The notes under the pieces were generated by a model, which saw only the letters and a program-made list of their open reading frames with translations, did not search any database and was not told where the DNA came from. 64,000 nucleotides of DNA from Synchiropus splendidus (taxonomy: Eukaryota > Chordata > Actinopteri > Syngnathiformes > Callionymidae). Positions 21,391-34,232 of the stretch are shown here, in pieces. Positions within the stretch are counted from its first letter, which is position 1. Each line of letters starts with the position of its first letter. Location: positions 1,240,001 to 1,304,000 of the forward strand of contig NC_071349.1 in assembly GCF_027744825.2 (NCBI RefSeq), read 5' to 3'. Made by a program: the position numbers and the translations under genes.

Positions 21391-23648
21391 GCTGAAAACG
21401 CGTTTTCTGCATTGTGCCATAACTTTGCAGGGAGACTTCAGAACATGAAATTTTCTCCTCCCACTACAGCAGAAAGGGTATTTCTAGTAGTTGCACATCA
21501 AATCTAAGCTGTCTGAAGTGTATTTCCAAAGTTATCAACATTTTTATGTTTGGCGTTCTGGTACCCACCTTATCTCAGGCTGAAAACGCATTTTCTTCAT
21601 TGTGCCTAAACTTCTCAGGGAAGCTTCAGAACATGAAAATTTCACCTCCCACTATAGCAGAAAGGGTCTTTCTCGTTGATGCACATCAAATCTAAGCTGT
21701 CTGAAGTGTTTTTCGAAAGTTTTCAACATTTTTATGTTTGGTGTTCATGAATCGACCTTATCTCAGGCCGAAAACGCGTTTTCTGTATTGTGCCATAACT
21801 TTGCATGGAAGCTTCAGAACATGAAAATTACACCTCCGACTATAGCAGAAAGGGTCTTTCTAGTAGATCCACATCAAATCTAAGCTGTCTAAAGTGTTTT
21901 TCCAAAGTTATCAACATTTTTATGTTTGGCGTTCCGGAATCGACCTTATCTCAGGCTGAAAACGCGTTTTCTGCATTGTGCCATAACTTTGCAGGGAAGC
22001 TTCAGAACATGAAATTTTAACCTCCCACTATAGCAGAATGGGTCTTTCTAGTAGTTGCACATCAAATCTTAGCTGTCTGAAGTGTTTTTCCAAAGTTCTC
22101 AACATTTTTATGTTTGGCATTCTGAAATCAACCTCATCTCAGGCTGAAAACGCGTTTAACGCATTGTGCCATAACTTTGCAGGGAAGCTTCAGAAAATGA
22201 AATTTTAACTTCCCACTATAGCAGAAAGGGTCTTTCTAGTAGTTGCACATCAAATCTAAGCTGTCGAAAGTGTTTTTCCAAACATATCAACATTTTTATG
22301 TTTGGCGTTTCGGAATCGACCTTATCTCCGGCTGAAAACGCGTTTTCTGCATTGTGCCATAACTTTGCAGGGAAGCTTCAGAACATGAAATTTTAACCTC
22401 CCACTATGGCAGAAAAGGTCATTCTAGTAGTTGCTCATCAAATCTAAGCTGTCTTGAAGTGTTTTTCTAAAGTTATCAACATTTTTATGTTTGGCGTTCC
22501 GGAACCCACCTTATCTCAGTCTGAAAACGCATTTTACATATTTTGCCATAACTTTGCAGGGAAGCTTCAGAACATGAAATTTTCACGTCCCACTATAGCA
22601 GAAAGGGTCTTTCTAGTAGATGCACATCAAATCTAAGCTGTCTGAAGTGTTTTTCCAAAGTTATCAACATTTTTATGTTTGGCGTTCCGGAATCGACCTT
22701 ATCTCAGGCTGAAAACGCGTTTTCTGCATTGTGCCATAACTTTGCAGGGAAGCTTCAGAACATGAAATTTTAACCTCCCACTATAGCAGAATGTGTCTTT
22801 CTAGTAGTTGCACATCAAATCTTAGCTGTCTGAAGTGTTTTTCTAAAGTTCTCAACATTTTTATGTTTGGCGTTCTGAAATCAACCTCATCTCAGGCTGA
22901 AAACGCGTTTAACGCATTGTGCCATAACTTTGCAGGGAAGCTTCAGAAAATGAAATTTTAACCTCCCACTATAGCAGAAAGGGTCTTTCTAGTAGTTGCA
23001 CATCAAATCTAAGCTGACGAAAGTGTTTTTCCAAAGTTATCAACATTTTTATGTTAGGCGTTTCGGAATCGACCTTATCTCCGGCTGAAAACGTGTTTTC
23101 TGCATTGTGCCATAACTTTGCAGGGAAGCTTCAGAACATGAAATTTTAACCTCCCATTATAGCAGAAAAGGTCAATCTAGTAGTTGCACATCAAATCTAA
23201 GCTGTCTTGACGTGTTTTTCTAAAGTTATCAACATTTTTATGTTTGGCGTTCCGGAACCCACCTTATCTCAGTCTGAAAACGCGTTTTACATATTTTGCC
23301 ATAACTTTGCAGGGAAGCTTAAGAACATGAAATTTTCACATCCCACTATAGCAGAAATGGTCTTTCTAGTAGTTGCACATCAAATCTAAGCTGTCTGAAG
23401 TGTTTTTCGAAAGTTTTCAACATTTTTATGTTTGGTGTTCCTGAATCGACCTTATCTCAGGCCGAAAACGCGTTTTCTGCATTGTGCCATAACTTTGCAG
23501 GGAAGCTTCAGAACATGGAAATTTCACCTCCCACTATAGCAGAAAGGGTCTTTCTAGTAGTTGCAGAGCAAATCTAAGCTGTCTGAAGTGTTTTTCCAAA
23601 GTTATCAACATTTTTATGTTTGGCGTTCTGGAACCCACGTTATCTCAG
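21391..23648 (+). repeat. A block, copy 4
   Basis: Last A block of the ordered region. It carries private changes, including TCGTTGATGC near 21674, GTTCATGAATCG near 21743 and GTCAATCTAG near 23172. The GTCAATCTAG variant is shared with the mosaic block near 32952, which ties that block to this copy. Confidence 0.84.
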
Positions 23649-24452
23649 GCTGAAAACGCGTTTTCTGCATTGTGCCATAACTTTGCAGGGAGACTTCAGA
23701 ACATGAAATTTTCTCCTCCCACTATAGCAGACAGGGTCTTTCTAGTATTTGCACATCAAATCTAAGCTGTCTGAAGTGTTTTTCCAAAGTTATCAACATT
23801 TTTATGTTTGGCGTTCTGGAACCCACCTTATCTCAAGCTGAAAACGCGTTTTCTGCATTGTGCCATAACTTTTCAGGGAAGCTTCAGAACATGAAATGTT
23901 CGCCTCCCACTATAGCAGATAGGGTCTTTCTAGTATTTGCACATCAAATCTAAGCTGTCTGAAGTGTTTTTCCAAAGTTATCAACATTTTTATGTTTGGC
24001 GTTCTGGAACCCACCTTATCTCAAGCTGAAAACGCGTTTTCTGCATTGTGCCATAACTTTGCAGGGAGACTTCAGAACATGAAATTTTCTCCTCCCACTA
24101 CAGCAGAAAGGGTATTTCTAGTAGTTGCACATCAAATCTAAGCTGTCTGAAGTGTATTTCCAAAGTTATCAACATTTTTATGTTTGGCTTTCTGGTACCC
24201 ACCTTATCTCAGGCTGAAAACGCGTTTTCTTCATTGTGCCAAAACTTCTCAGGGAAGCTTCAGAACATGAAATTTTCACCTCCCACGAGAGCAGAAAGGG
24301 TCTTTCTCGTAGATGCACATCAAATCTAAGCTGTCTGAAGTGTTTTTCGAAAGTTTTCAACATTTTTATGTTTGGTGTTCCTGAATCGACCTTATCTCAG
24401 GCCGAAAACGCGTTTTCTGCATTGTGCCATAACTTTACATGGAAGCTTCAGA
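21992..24452 (+). repeat. Dispersed block shared with 31772-34232 (source or sister 1)
   Basis: About 13 monomers collinear with a segment 9780 bases downstream, with the same single-base indels. The left end is a CTTTGCAGG/CTTCTCAGG change and the right end is GAAAATG against GAACATG. It spans the A copy 4/mosaic boundary, so the duplication post-dates that junction. Confidence 0.8.
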
Positions 24453-26881
24453 AAATGAAATTTTAACTTCCCACTATAGCAGAAAGGGTCTTTCTAGTAG
24501 TTGCACATCAAATCTAAGCTGTCGAAAGTGTTTTTCCAAACATATCAACATTTTTATGTTTGGCGTTTCGGAATCGACCTTATCTCCGGCTGAAAACGCG
24601 TTTTCTGCATTGTGCCATAACTTTGCAGGGAAGCTTCAGAACATGAAATTTTCACGTCCCACTATAGCAGAATGGGTCTTTCTAGTAGTTGCATATCAAA
24701 TCTAAGCTGTCTGAAGCGTTTTTCGAAAGTCATCAACATTTTTATGTTTGGCGTTTCGGAATCGACCTTATCTCAGGATGAAAAATCGTTTTCTGCATTG
24801 TCCCATAACTTTGCAGGGAAGCTTCAGAACATGAAATGTTCACCTCCCACTATAGCAGAAAGGGTCTTTCTAGTAGTTGCACATCAAATCTAAGCTGTCT
24901 GTAGTGTTTTTCGAAAGTTATCAACATTTTTATGTTTGGCGTTCCGGAACCCCCCTTATCTCCGGCTGAAAAGGCGTTTTCTGCATTGTGCCATAACTTT
25001 GCAGGGAAGCTTCAGAACATGAAATGTTCACCTCCCACTATAGCAGAAAGGGTCTTTCTAGCAGTTGCACATCAAATCTAAGCTGTCTGAAGTGTTTTTC
25101 GAAAGTTATCAACATTTTTATTTTTGGCATTCCAGAATCGATCTTATCTCAGGCTGAAAACGAGTTGTCTGCATTGTGCCATAACTTTGCATGGAAGCTT
25201 CAGCACATGAAATTTTCACCTCCCACTATAGCAGAAAGGGTCTTTCTAGTAGTTTCACATCAAATCTAAGCTGTCTGAAGTGTTTTTCCAAAGTTATCAA
25301 CATTTTTTTGTTTGGCGTTCCGGAACCCACCATATCTCAGGCTGAAAACAGGTTTTCTGCATTGTGCCATAACTTTGCAGGGAAGCTTCAGAACATGAAA
25401 TTTTCACGTCCCACTATAGCAGAAAGGGTCTTTCTAGTAGTTGCACATCAAATCTAAGCTGTCTGAAGTGCTTTTCGAAAGTTATCAACATTTTTATGTT
25501 TGGCGTTCCGGAACCCACCTTATCTCAGGCTGAAAACGCGTTTTCGGCATTGTGCCATAACTTTGCAGGGAAGCTTCAGAACATGAAATATTCACCTACC
25601 ACTATAGCAGAAAGGGTCTTTCTAGTAGTTGCACATCAAATCTAAGCTGTCTGAAATGTTTTTCCAAAGTTATCAACATTTTTACGTTTGGTGTTCCGGA
25701 ACCCTCCTTATCTCAGGCTGAACACGCGTTTTCTGCATTGTGCTATAACTTTGCAGGGAATCTTCAGGACATAAAATTTTCACCTCCCACAATAGCCGAA
25801 AGGGTCTTTCTAGTAGTTGCACATCAAATCTAAGCTGTCTGAAGTTTTTTTCCAAGGTTATCAACATTTTTATGTTTGGCGTTCCGGAATCGACCTTATC
25901 TCAAGCTGAAATCGCGTTTTCTGCATTGTGCCATAACTTTGCAGGGAAGCTTCAGAACATGAAATGTTCACCTCCCACTATAGCAGAAAGGGTCTTTCTA
26001 GTAGATGCACATCAAATCTAAGCTGTCTGAAGTGTTTTTCCAAAGTTATCAACATTTTTATGTTTGGCGTTCCGGAATCGACCTTATCTCAGGCTGAAAA
26101 CGCATTGTCTGCATTGTGCCATAACTTTGCAGGGAAGCTTCAGAACATGAAATTTTAACCTCCCACTATAGCAGAATGGGTCTTTCTAGTAGTTGCACAT
26201 CAAATCTTAGCTGTCTGAAGTGTTTTTCTAAAGTTCTCAACATTTTTATGTTTGGCGTTCTGAAATCAACCTCATCTCAGGCTGAAAACGCGTTTAACGC
26301 ATTGGGCCATAACTTTGCAGGGAAGTTTCAGAAAATGAAATTTTAACCTCCCACTATAGCAGAAAGGGTCTTTCTAGTAGTTGCAGAGCAAATCTAAGCT
26401 GTCTGAAGTGTTTATCCAAAGTTATCAACATTTTTATGTTTGCCGTTCTGGAACCCACGTTATCTCAGGCTGAAAACGCGTTTTCTGCATTGTGCCATAA
26501 CTTTGCAGGGAGACTTCAGAACATGAAATTTTCTCCTCCCACTATAGCAGAAAGGGTATTTCTAGTAGTTGCACATCAAATCTAAATTGTCTGAAGTGTT
26601 TTTCCAAAGTTATCAACATTCTTATGTTTGGCGTTCCGGAACCCACCTTATCTCAGGCTGAACACGCGTTTTCTGCATTGTGCTATAACTTTGCAGGGAA
26701 TCTTCAGGACATAAAATTTTCACCTCCCACAATAGCCGAAAGGGTCTTTCTAGTAGTTGCACATCAAATCTAAGCTGTCTGAAGTTTTTTTCCAAGGTTA
26801 TCAACATTTTTATGTTTGGCGTTCTGGAACCCACCTTATCTCAAGCTGAAAACGCGTTTTCTGCATTGCGCCATAACTTTT
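23649..26881 (+). repeat. Mosaic satellite segment after the A-B-A blocks
   Basis: It starts like a B block, then changes at about 24453, where TTTACATGGAAGCTTCAG runs into GAAAATGAAATTTTAACTTCC instead of the usual continuation. It then carries B-type markers (GGATGAAAAATCG near 24776, CCCCCCTTATCTCCGG near 24952, GAGTTGTCTG near 25162) with monomers missing relative to a full B. From about 25580 it has a different monomer set with GAACACGCG and GGAATCTTCAGGACATAAAA. No gene is seen. Confidence 0.78.
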
Positions 26882-27445
26882 CAGGGAAGCTTCAGAACAT
26901 GAAATGTTCGCCTCCCACTATAGCAGATAGGGTCTTTCTAGTATTTGCACATCAAATCTAAGCTGTCTGAAGTGTTTTTCCAAAGTTGTCAACATTTTTA
27001 TGTTTGGGGTTCTGGAACCCACCTTATCTCAAGCTGAAAACGCGTTTTCTGCATTGTGCCATAACTTTGCAGGGAGACTTCAGAACATGAAATTTTCTCC
27101 TCCCACTACAGCAGAAAGGGTATTTCTAGTAGTTGCACATCAAATCTAAGCTGTCTGAAGTGTATTTCCAAAGTTATCAACATTTTTATGTTTGGCGTTC
27201 TGGTACCCACCTTATCTCAGGCTGAAAACGCGTTTTCTTCATTGTGCCAAAACTTCTCAGGGAAGCTTCAGAACATGAAATTTTCACCCCCCACTAGAGC
27301 AGAAAGGGTCTTTCTCGTAGATGCAAATCAAATCTAAGCTGTCTGAAGTGTTTTTCCAAAGTTATCAACATTTTTATGTTTGGCGTTCCGGAATCGACCT
27401 TATCTCAGGCTGAAAACGCGTTTTCTGCATTGTGCCATAACTTTG
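26882..27445 (+). repeat. 564-bp (3-monomer) local duplication, copy 1
   Basis: Three monomers carrying TTTGGGGTTCTGG (27001), the GGTACC monomer and CACCCCCCACTAGAGC, repeated at +564. The left limit is the CTTTTCAGG/CTTTGCAGG difference at 26881 against 27445. Confidence 0.84.
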
Positions 27446-28009
27446 CAGGGAAGCTTCAGAACATGAAATGTTCGCCTCCCACTATAGCAGATAGGGTCTT
27501 TCTAGTATTTGCACATCAAATCTAAGCTGTCTGAAGTGTTTTTCCAAAGTTGTCAACATTTTTATGTTTGGGGTTCTGGAACCCACCTTATCTCAAGCTG
27601 AAAACGCGTTTTCTGCATTGTGCCATAACTTTGCAGGGAGCCTTCAGAACATGAAATTTTCTCCTCCCACTACAGCAGAAAGGGTATTTCTAGTAGTTGC
27701 ACATCAAATCTAAGCTGTCTGAAGTGTATTTCCAAAGTTATCAACATTTTTATGTTTGGCGTTCTGGTACCCACCTTATCTCAGGCTGAAAACGCGTTTT
27801 CTTCATTGTGCCAAAACTTCTCAGGGAAGCTTCAGAACATGAAATTTTCACCCCCCACTAGAGCAGAAAGGGTCTTTCTCGTAGATGCAAATCAAATCTA
27901 AGCTGTCTGAAGTGTTTTTCCAAAGTTATCAACATTTTTATGTTTGGCGTTCCGGAATCGACCTTATCTCAGGCTGAAAACGCGTTTTCTGCATTGTGCC
28001 ATAACTTTG
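27446..28009 (+). repeat. 564-bp (3-monomer) local duplication, copy 2
   Basis: The rare TTTGGGGTTCTGG recurs at 27565 and the CACCCCCCACTAGAGC motif recurs near 27849. One visible difference is GGGAGCCTTC near 27636, where copy 1 has GGGAGACTTC. Confidence 0.84.
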
Positions 28010-30139
28010 CAGGGAAGCTTCAGAACATGAAATTTTAACCTCCCACTATAGCCGAAAGGGTCTTTCTAGTAGTTGCACATCAAATCTTAGCAGTCTGAAG
28101 TGTTTTTCCTAAGTTCTCAACATTTTTATGTTTGACATTCTGAAATCAACCTCATCTCAGGCTGAAAACGCATTTAACGCATTGTGCCATAACTTTGCAG
28201 GGAAGCTTCAGAAAATGAAATTTTAACTTCCCACTATAGCAGAAAGGGTCTTTCTAGTAGTTGCACATCAAATCTAAGCTGTCGAAAGTGTTTTTCCAAA
28301 CATATCAACATTTTTATGTTTGGCGTTTCGGAATCGACCTTATCTCCGGCTGAAAACGCGTTTTCTGCATTGTGCCATAACTTTGCAGGGAAGCTTCAGA
28401 ACATGAAATTTTAACCTCCCACTATGGCAGAAAAGGTCATTCTAGTAGTTGCACATCAAATCTAAGCTGTCTTGAAGTGTTTATCCAAAGTTATCAACAT
28501 TTTTATGTTTGGCGTTCTGGAACCCACGTTATCTCAGGCTGAAAACGCGTTTTCTGCATTGTGCCATAACTTTGCAGGGAGACTTCAGAACATGAAATTT
28601 TCTCCTCCCACTATAGCAGAAAGGGTATTTCTAGTAGTTGCACATCAAATCTAAGTTGTCTGAAGTGTTTTTCCAAAGTTATCAACATTCTTATGTTTGG
28701 CGTTCCGGAACCCACCTTATCTCAGGCTGAACACGCGTTTTCTGCATTGTGCTATAACTTTGCAGGGAATCTTCAGGACATAAAATTTTCACCTCCCACA
28801 ATAGCCGAAAGGGTCTTTCTAGTAGTTGCACATCAAATCTAAGCTGTCTGAAGTTTTTTTCCAAGGTTATCAACATTTTTATGTTTGGCGTTCTGGAACC
28901 CACCTTATCTCAAGCTGAAAACGCGTTTTCTGCATTGCGCCATAACTTTTCAGGGAAGCTTCAGAACATGAAATTTTCTCCTCCCACTACAGCAGAAAGG
29001 GTATTTCTAGTAGTTGCACATCAAATCTAAGCTGTCTGAAGTGTACTTCCAAAGTTATCAACATTTTTATGTTTGGCGTTCTGGTACCCACCTTATCTCA
29101 GGCTGAAAACGCGTTTTCTTCATTGTGCCAAAACTTCTCAGGGAAGCTTCAGAACATGAAATTTTCACCCCCCACTAGAGCAGAAAGGGTCTTTCTCGTA
29201 GATGCAAATCAAATCTAAGCTGTCTGAAGTGTTTTTCCAAAGTTATCAACATTTTTATGTTTGGCGTTCCGGAATCGACCTTATCTCAGGCTGAAAACGC
29301 GTTTTCTGCATTGTGCCATAACTTTGCAGGGAAGCTTCAGAACATGAAATTTTAACCTCCCACTATAGCCGAAAGGGTCTTTCTAGTAGTTGCACATCAA
29401 ATCTTAGCAGTCTGAAGTGTTTTTCCAAAGTTATCAACATTTTTATGTTTGGCATTCTGAAATCAACCTCATCTCAGGCTGAAAACGCATTTAACGCATT
29501 GTGCCATAACTTTGCAGGGAAGCTTCAGAAAATGAAATTTTAACTTCCCACTATAGCAGAAAGGGTCTTTCTAGTAGTTGCACATCAAATCTAAGCTGTC
29601 GAAAGTGTTTTTCCAAACATATCAACATTTTTATGTTTGGCGTTTCGGAATCGACCTTATCTCCGGCTGAAAACGCGTTTTCTGCATTGTGCCATAACTT
29701 TGCAGGGAAGCTTCAGAACATGAAATTTTAACCTCCCACTATGGCAGAAAAGGTCATTCTAGTAGTTGCACATCAAATCTAAGCTGTCTTGAAGTGTTTT
29801 TCTAAAGTTATCAACATTTTTATGTTTGGCGTTCCGGAACCCACCTTATCTCAGTCTGAAAACGCATTTTACATATTTTGCCATAACTTTGCAGGGAAGC
29901 TTCAGAACATGAAATTTTCACGTCCCACTATAGCAGAAAGGGTCTTTCTAGTATTTGCACATCAAATCTAAGCTGTCTGAAGCGTTTTTCGAAAGTCATC
30001 AACATTTTTATGTTTGGCGTTTCGGAATCGACCTTATCTCAGGATGAAAAATCGTTTTCTGCATTGTCCCATAACTTTGCAGGGAAGCTTCAGAACATGA
30101 AATGTTCACCTCCCACTATAGCAGAAAGGGTCTTTCTAG
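27450..30139 (+). repeat. 2.7-kb block shared with the 3380-bp repeat
   Basis: Collinear at +9217 with 36667-39356 (landmarks 27841, 28472, 28691 and 29789), and so also with about 40047-42736 in the second 3380-bp copy. It ends where this copy reads GTAGTTGCAC and the other reads GTAGTTTCAC. The monomer set with GAACACGCG and GGAATCTTCA(G/A)GACATAAAA is characteristic. Confidence 0.77.
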
Positions 30140-30646
30140 TAGTTGCACATCAAATCTAAGCTGTCTGTAGTGTTTTTCGAAAGTTATCAACATTTTTATG
30201 TTTGGCGTTCCGGAACCCCCCTTATCTCCGGCTGAAAAGGCGTTTTCTGCATTGTGCCATAACTTTGCAGGGAAGCTTCAGAACATGAAATTTTAACCTC
30301 CCACTGTAGCAGAAAGGGTCTTTCCAGTAGTTGCACACCAAATCTAAGCTGTCTGAAGTGTTTTTCGAAAGTTTTCAACATTTTTATGTTTGGTGTTCCT
30401 GAATCGACCTTATCTCAGGCTGAAAACGCGTTTTCTGCATTGTCCCATAACTTTGCAGGGAAGCTTCAGAACATGAAATGTTCACCTCCCACTATAGCAG
30501 AAAGGGTCTTTCTAGCAGTTGCACATCAAATCTAAGCTGTCTGAAGTGTTTTTCGAAAGTTATCAACATTTTTATTTTTGGCATTCCAGAATCGATCTTA
30601 TCTCAGGCTGAAAACGAGTTGTCTGCATTGTGCCATTACTTTGCAT
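29446..30646 (+). repeat. B-block part shared with 19290-20490
   Basis: A 1.2-kb fragment of B inside the mosaic segment, collinear at -10156. Small differences include GTATTTGCAC at about 29952 against GTAGTTGCATAT. Confidence 0.76.
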
Positions 30647-31771
30647 GGAAGCTTCAGCACATGAAATTTTCACCTCCCACTATAGCAGAAAGGGTCTTTC
30701 TAGTAGTTTCACATCAAATCTAAGCTGTCTGAAGTGTTTTTCCAAAGTTATCAACATTTTTTTGTTTGGCGTTCCGGAACCCACCATATCTCAGGCTGAA
30801 AACAGGTTTTCTGCATTGTGCCATAACTTTGCAGGGAAGCTTCAGAACATGAAATTTTCACGTCCCACTATAGCAGAAAGGGTCTTTCTAGTAGTTGCAC
30901 ATCAAATCTAAGCTGTCTGAAGTGCTTTTCGAAAGTTATCAACATTTTTATGTTTGGCGTTCCGGAACCCACCTTATCTCAGGCTGAAAACGCGTTTTCG
31001 GCATTGTGCCATAACTTTGCAGGGAAGCTTCAGAAAATGAAATTTTAACCTCCCACTATAGCAGAAAGGGTCTTTCTAGTAGTTGCAGAGCAAATCTAAG
31101 CTGTCTGAAGTGTTTTTCCAAAGTTATCAACATTTTTATGTTTGGCGTTCTGGAACCCACGTTATCTCAGGCTGAAAACGCGTTTTCTGCATTGTGCCAT
31201 AACTTTGCAGGGAGACTTCAGAACATGAAATGTTCTCCTCCCACTATAGCAGAAAGGGTATTTCTAGTAGTTGTACATCAAATCTAAGCTGTCTGAAGTT
31301 TTTTTCCAAGGTTATCAACATTTTTTTGTTTGGCGTTCTGGAACCCACCTAATCTCAGGCTGAAAACGCGTTTTCTTCATTGTGCCAAAACTTCTCAGGG
31401 AAGCTTCAGAACATGAAATATTCGCCTCCCACTATAGCAGATAGGGTCTTTCTAGTATTTGCACATCAAATCTAAGCTGTCTGAAGTGTTTTTCCAAAGT
31501 TATCAACATTTTTATGTTTGGCGTTCTGGAACCCACCTTATCTCAAGCTGAAAACGCGTTTTCTGCATTGTGCCATAACTTTGCAGGGAGTCTTCAGAAC
31601 ATGAAATTTTCTCCTCCCACTACAGCAGAAAGGGTATTTCTAGTAGTTGCACATCAAATCTAAGCTGTCTGAAGTGTATTTCCAAAGTTATCAACATTTT
31701 TATGTTTGGCGTTCTGGTACCCACCTTATCTCAGGCTGAAAACGCATTTTCTTCATTGTGCCAAAACTTCT

Positions 31772-34232
31772 CAGGGAAGCTTCAGAACATGAAATTTTAA
31801 CCTCCCACTATAGCAGTATGGGTCTTTCTAGTAGTTGCACATCAAATCTTAGCTGTCTGAAGTGTTTTTCCAAAGTTCTCAACATTTTTATGTTTGGCAT
31901 TCTGAAATCAACCTCATCTCAGGCTGAAAACGCGTTTAACGCATTGTGCCATAACTTTGCAGGGAAGCTTCAGAAAATGAAATTTTAACTTCCCACTATA
32001 GCAGAAAGGGTCTTTCTAGTAGTTGCACATCAAATCTAAGCTGTCGAAAGTGTTTTTCCAAACATATCAACATTTTTATGTTTGGCGTTTCGGAATCGAC
32101 CTTATCTCCGGCTGAAAACGCGTTTTCTGCATTGTGCCATAACTTTGCAGGGAAGCTTCAGAACATGAAATTTTAACCTCCCACTATGGCAGAAAAGGTC
32201 ATTCTAGTAGTTGCTCATCAAATCTAAGCTGTCTTGAAGTGTTTTTCTAAAGTTATCAACATTTTTATGTTTGGCGTTCCGGAACCCACCTTATCTCAGT
32301 CTGAAAACGCATTTTACATATTTTGCCATAACTTTGCAGGGAAGCTTCAGAACATGAAATTTTCACGTCCCACTATAGCAGAAAGGGTCTTTCTAGTAGA
32401 TGCACATCAAATCTAAGCTGTCTGAAGTGTTTTTCCAAAGTTATCAACATTTTTATGTTTGGCGTTCCGGAATCGACCTTATCTCAGGCTGAAAACGCGT
32501 TTTCTGCATTGTGCCATAACTTTGCAGGGAAGCTTCAGAACATGAAATTTTAACCTCCCACTATAGCAGAATGTGTCTTTCTAGTAGTTGCACATCAAAT
32601 CTTAGCTGTCTGAAGTGTTTTTCTAAAGTTCTCAACATTTTTATGTTTGGCGTTCTGAAATCAACCTCATCTCAGGCTGAAAACGCGTTTAACGCATTGT
32701 GCCATAACTTTGCAGGGAAGCTTCAGAAAATGAAATTTTAACCTCCCACTATAGCAGAAAGGGTCTTTCTAGTAGTTGCACATCAAATCTAAGCTGACGA
32801 AAGTGTTTTTCCAAAGTTATCAACATTTTTATGTTAGGCGTTTCGGAATCGACCTTATCTCCGGCTGAAAACGTGTTTTCTGCATTGTGCCATAACTTTG
32901 CAGGGAAGCTTCAGAACATGAAATTTTAACCTCCCATTATAGCAGAAAAGGTCAATCTAGTAGTTGCACATCAAATCTAAGCTGTCTTGACGTGTTTTTC
33001 TAAAGTTATCAACATTTTTATGTTTGGCGTTCCGGAACCCACCTTATCTCAGTCTGAAAACGCATTTTACATATTTTGCCATAACTTTGCAGGGAAGCTT
33101 AAGAACATGAAATTTTCACATCCCACTATAGCAGAAATGGTCTTTCTAGTAGTTGCACATCAAATCTAAGCTGTCTGAAGTGTTTTTCGAAAGTTTTCAA
33201 CATTTTTATGTTTGGTGTTCCTGAATCGACCTTATCTCAGGCCGAAAACGCGTTTTCTGCATTGTGCCATAACTTTGCAGGGAAGCTTCAGAACATGGAA
33301 ATTTCACCTCCCACTATAGCAGAAAGGGTCTTTCTAGTAGTTGCAGAGCAAATCTAAGCTGTCTGAAGTGTTTTTCCAAAGTTATCAACATTTTTATGTT
33401 TGGCGTTCTGGAACCCACGTTATCTCAGGCTGAAAACGCGTTTTCTGCATTGTGCCATAACTTTGCAGGGAGACTTCAGAACATGAAATTTTCTCCTCCC
33501 ACTATAGCAGAAAGGGTCTTTCTAGTATTTGCACATCAAATCTAAGCTGTCTGAAGTGTTTTTCCAAAGTTATCAACATTTTTATGTTTGGCGTTCTGGA
33601 ACCCACCTTATCTCAAGCTGAAAACGCGTTTTCTGCATTGTGCCATAACTTTTCAGGGAAGCTTCAGAAAATGAAATGTTCGCCTCCCACTATAGCAGAT
33701 AGGGTCTTTCTAGTATTTGCACATCAAATCTAAGCTGTCTGAAGTGTTTTTCCAAAGTTATCAACATTTTTATGTTTGGCGTTCTGGAACCCACCTTATC
33801 TCAAGCTGAAAACGCGTTTTCTGCATTGTGCCATAACTTTGCAGGGAGACTTCAGAACATGAAATTTTCTCCTCCCACTACAGCAGAAAGGGTATTTCTA
33901 GTAGTTGCACATCAAATCTAAGCTGTCTGAAGTGTATTTCCAAAGTTATCAACATTTTTATGTTTGGCGTTCTGGTACCCACCTTATCTCAGGCTGAAAA
34001 CGCGTTTTCTTCATTGTGCCAAAACTTCTCAGGGAAGCTTCAGAACATGAAATTTTCACCTCCCACGAGAGCAGAAAGGGTCTTTCTCGTAGATGCACAT
34101 CAAATCTAAGCTGTCTGAAGTGTTTTTCGAAAGTTTTCAACATTTTTATGTTTGGTGTTCCTGAATCGACCTTATCTCAGGCCGAAAACGCGTTTTCTGC
34201 ATTGTGCCATAACTTTACATGGAAGCTTCAGA
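31772..34232 (+). repeat. Dispersed block shared with 21992-24452 (sister 2)
   Basis: Collinear at an offset of -9780 with few differences, for example GCAGTATGGG near 31814 and TTCAGAAAATGAAATGTTC near 33664. Both copies carry CCCACGAGAGCAG (near 24286 and 34066), a variant not noticed elsewhere. Confidence 0.8.

Larger units (their letters stand above)
16124..23648 (+). repeat. 7525-bp higher-order repeat, copy 2 (A-B-A)
   Basis: Second tandem copy, with the same A (16124-18381), B (18382-21390), A (21391-23648) order. Only scattered base differences from copy 1 were noticed, for example TATCTACGG at 17058 where the other A blocks have TATCTCCGG, and GTTCATGAATCG near 21743 where the others have GTTCCTGAATCG. 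The near-identity implies recent duplication or homogenisation. Confidence 0.88.
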
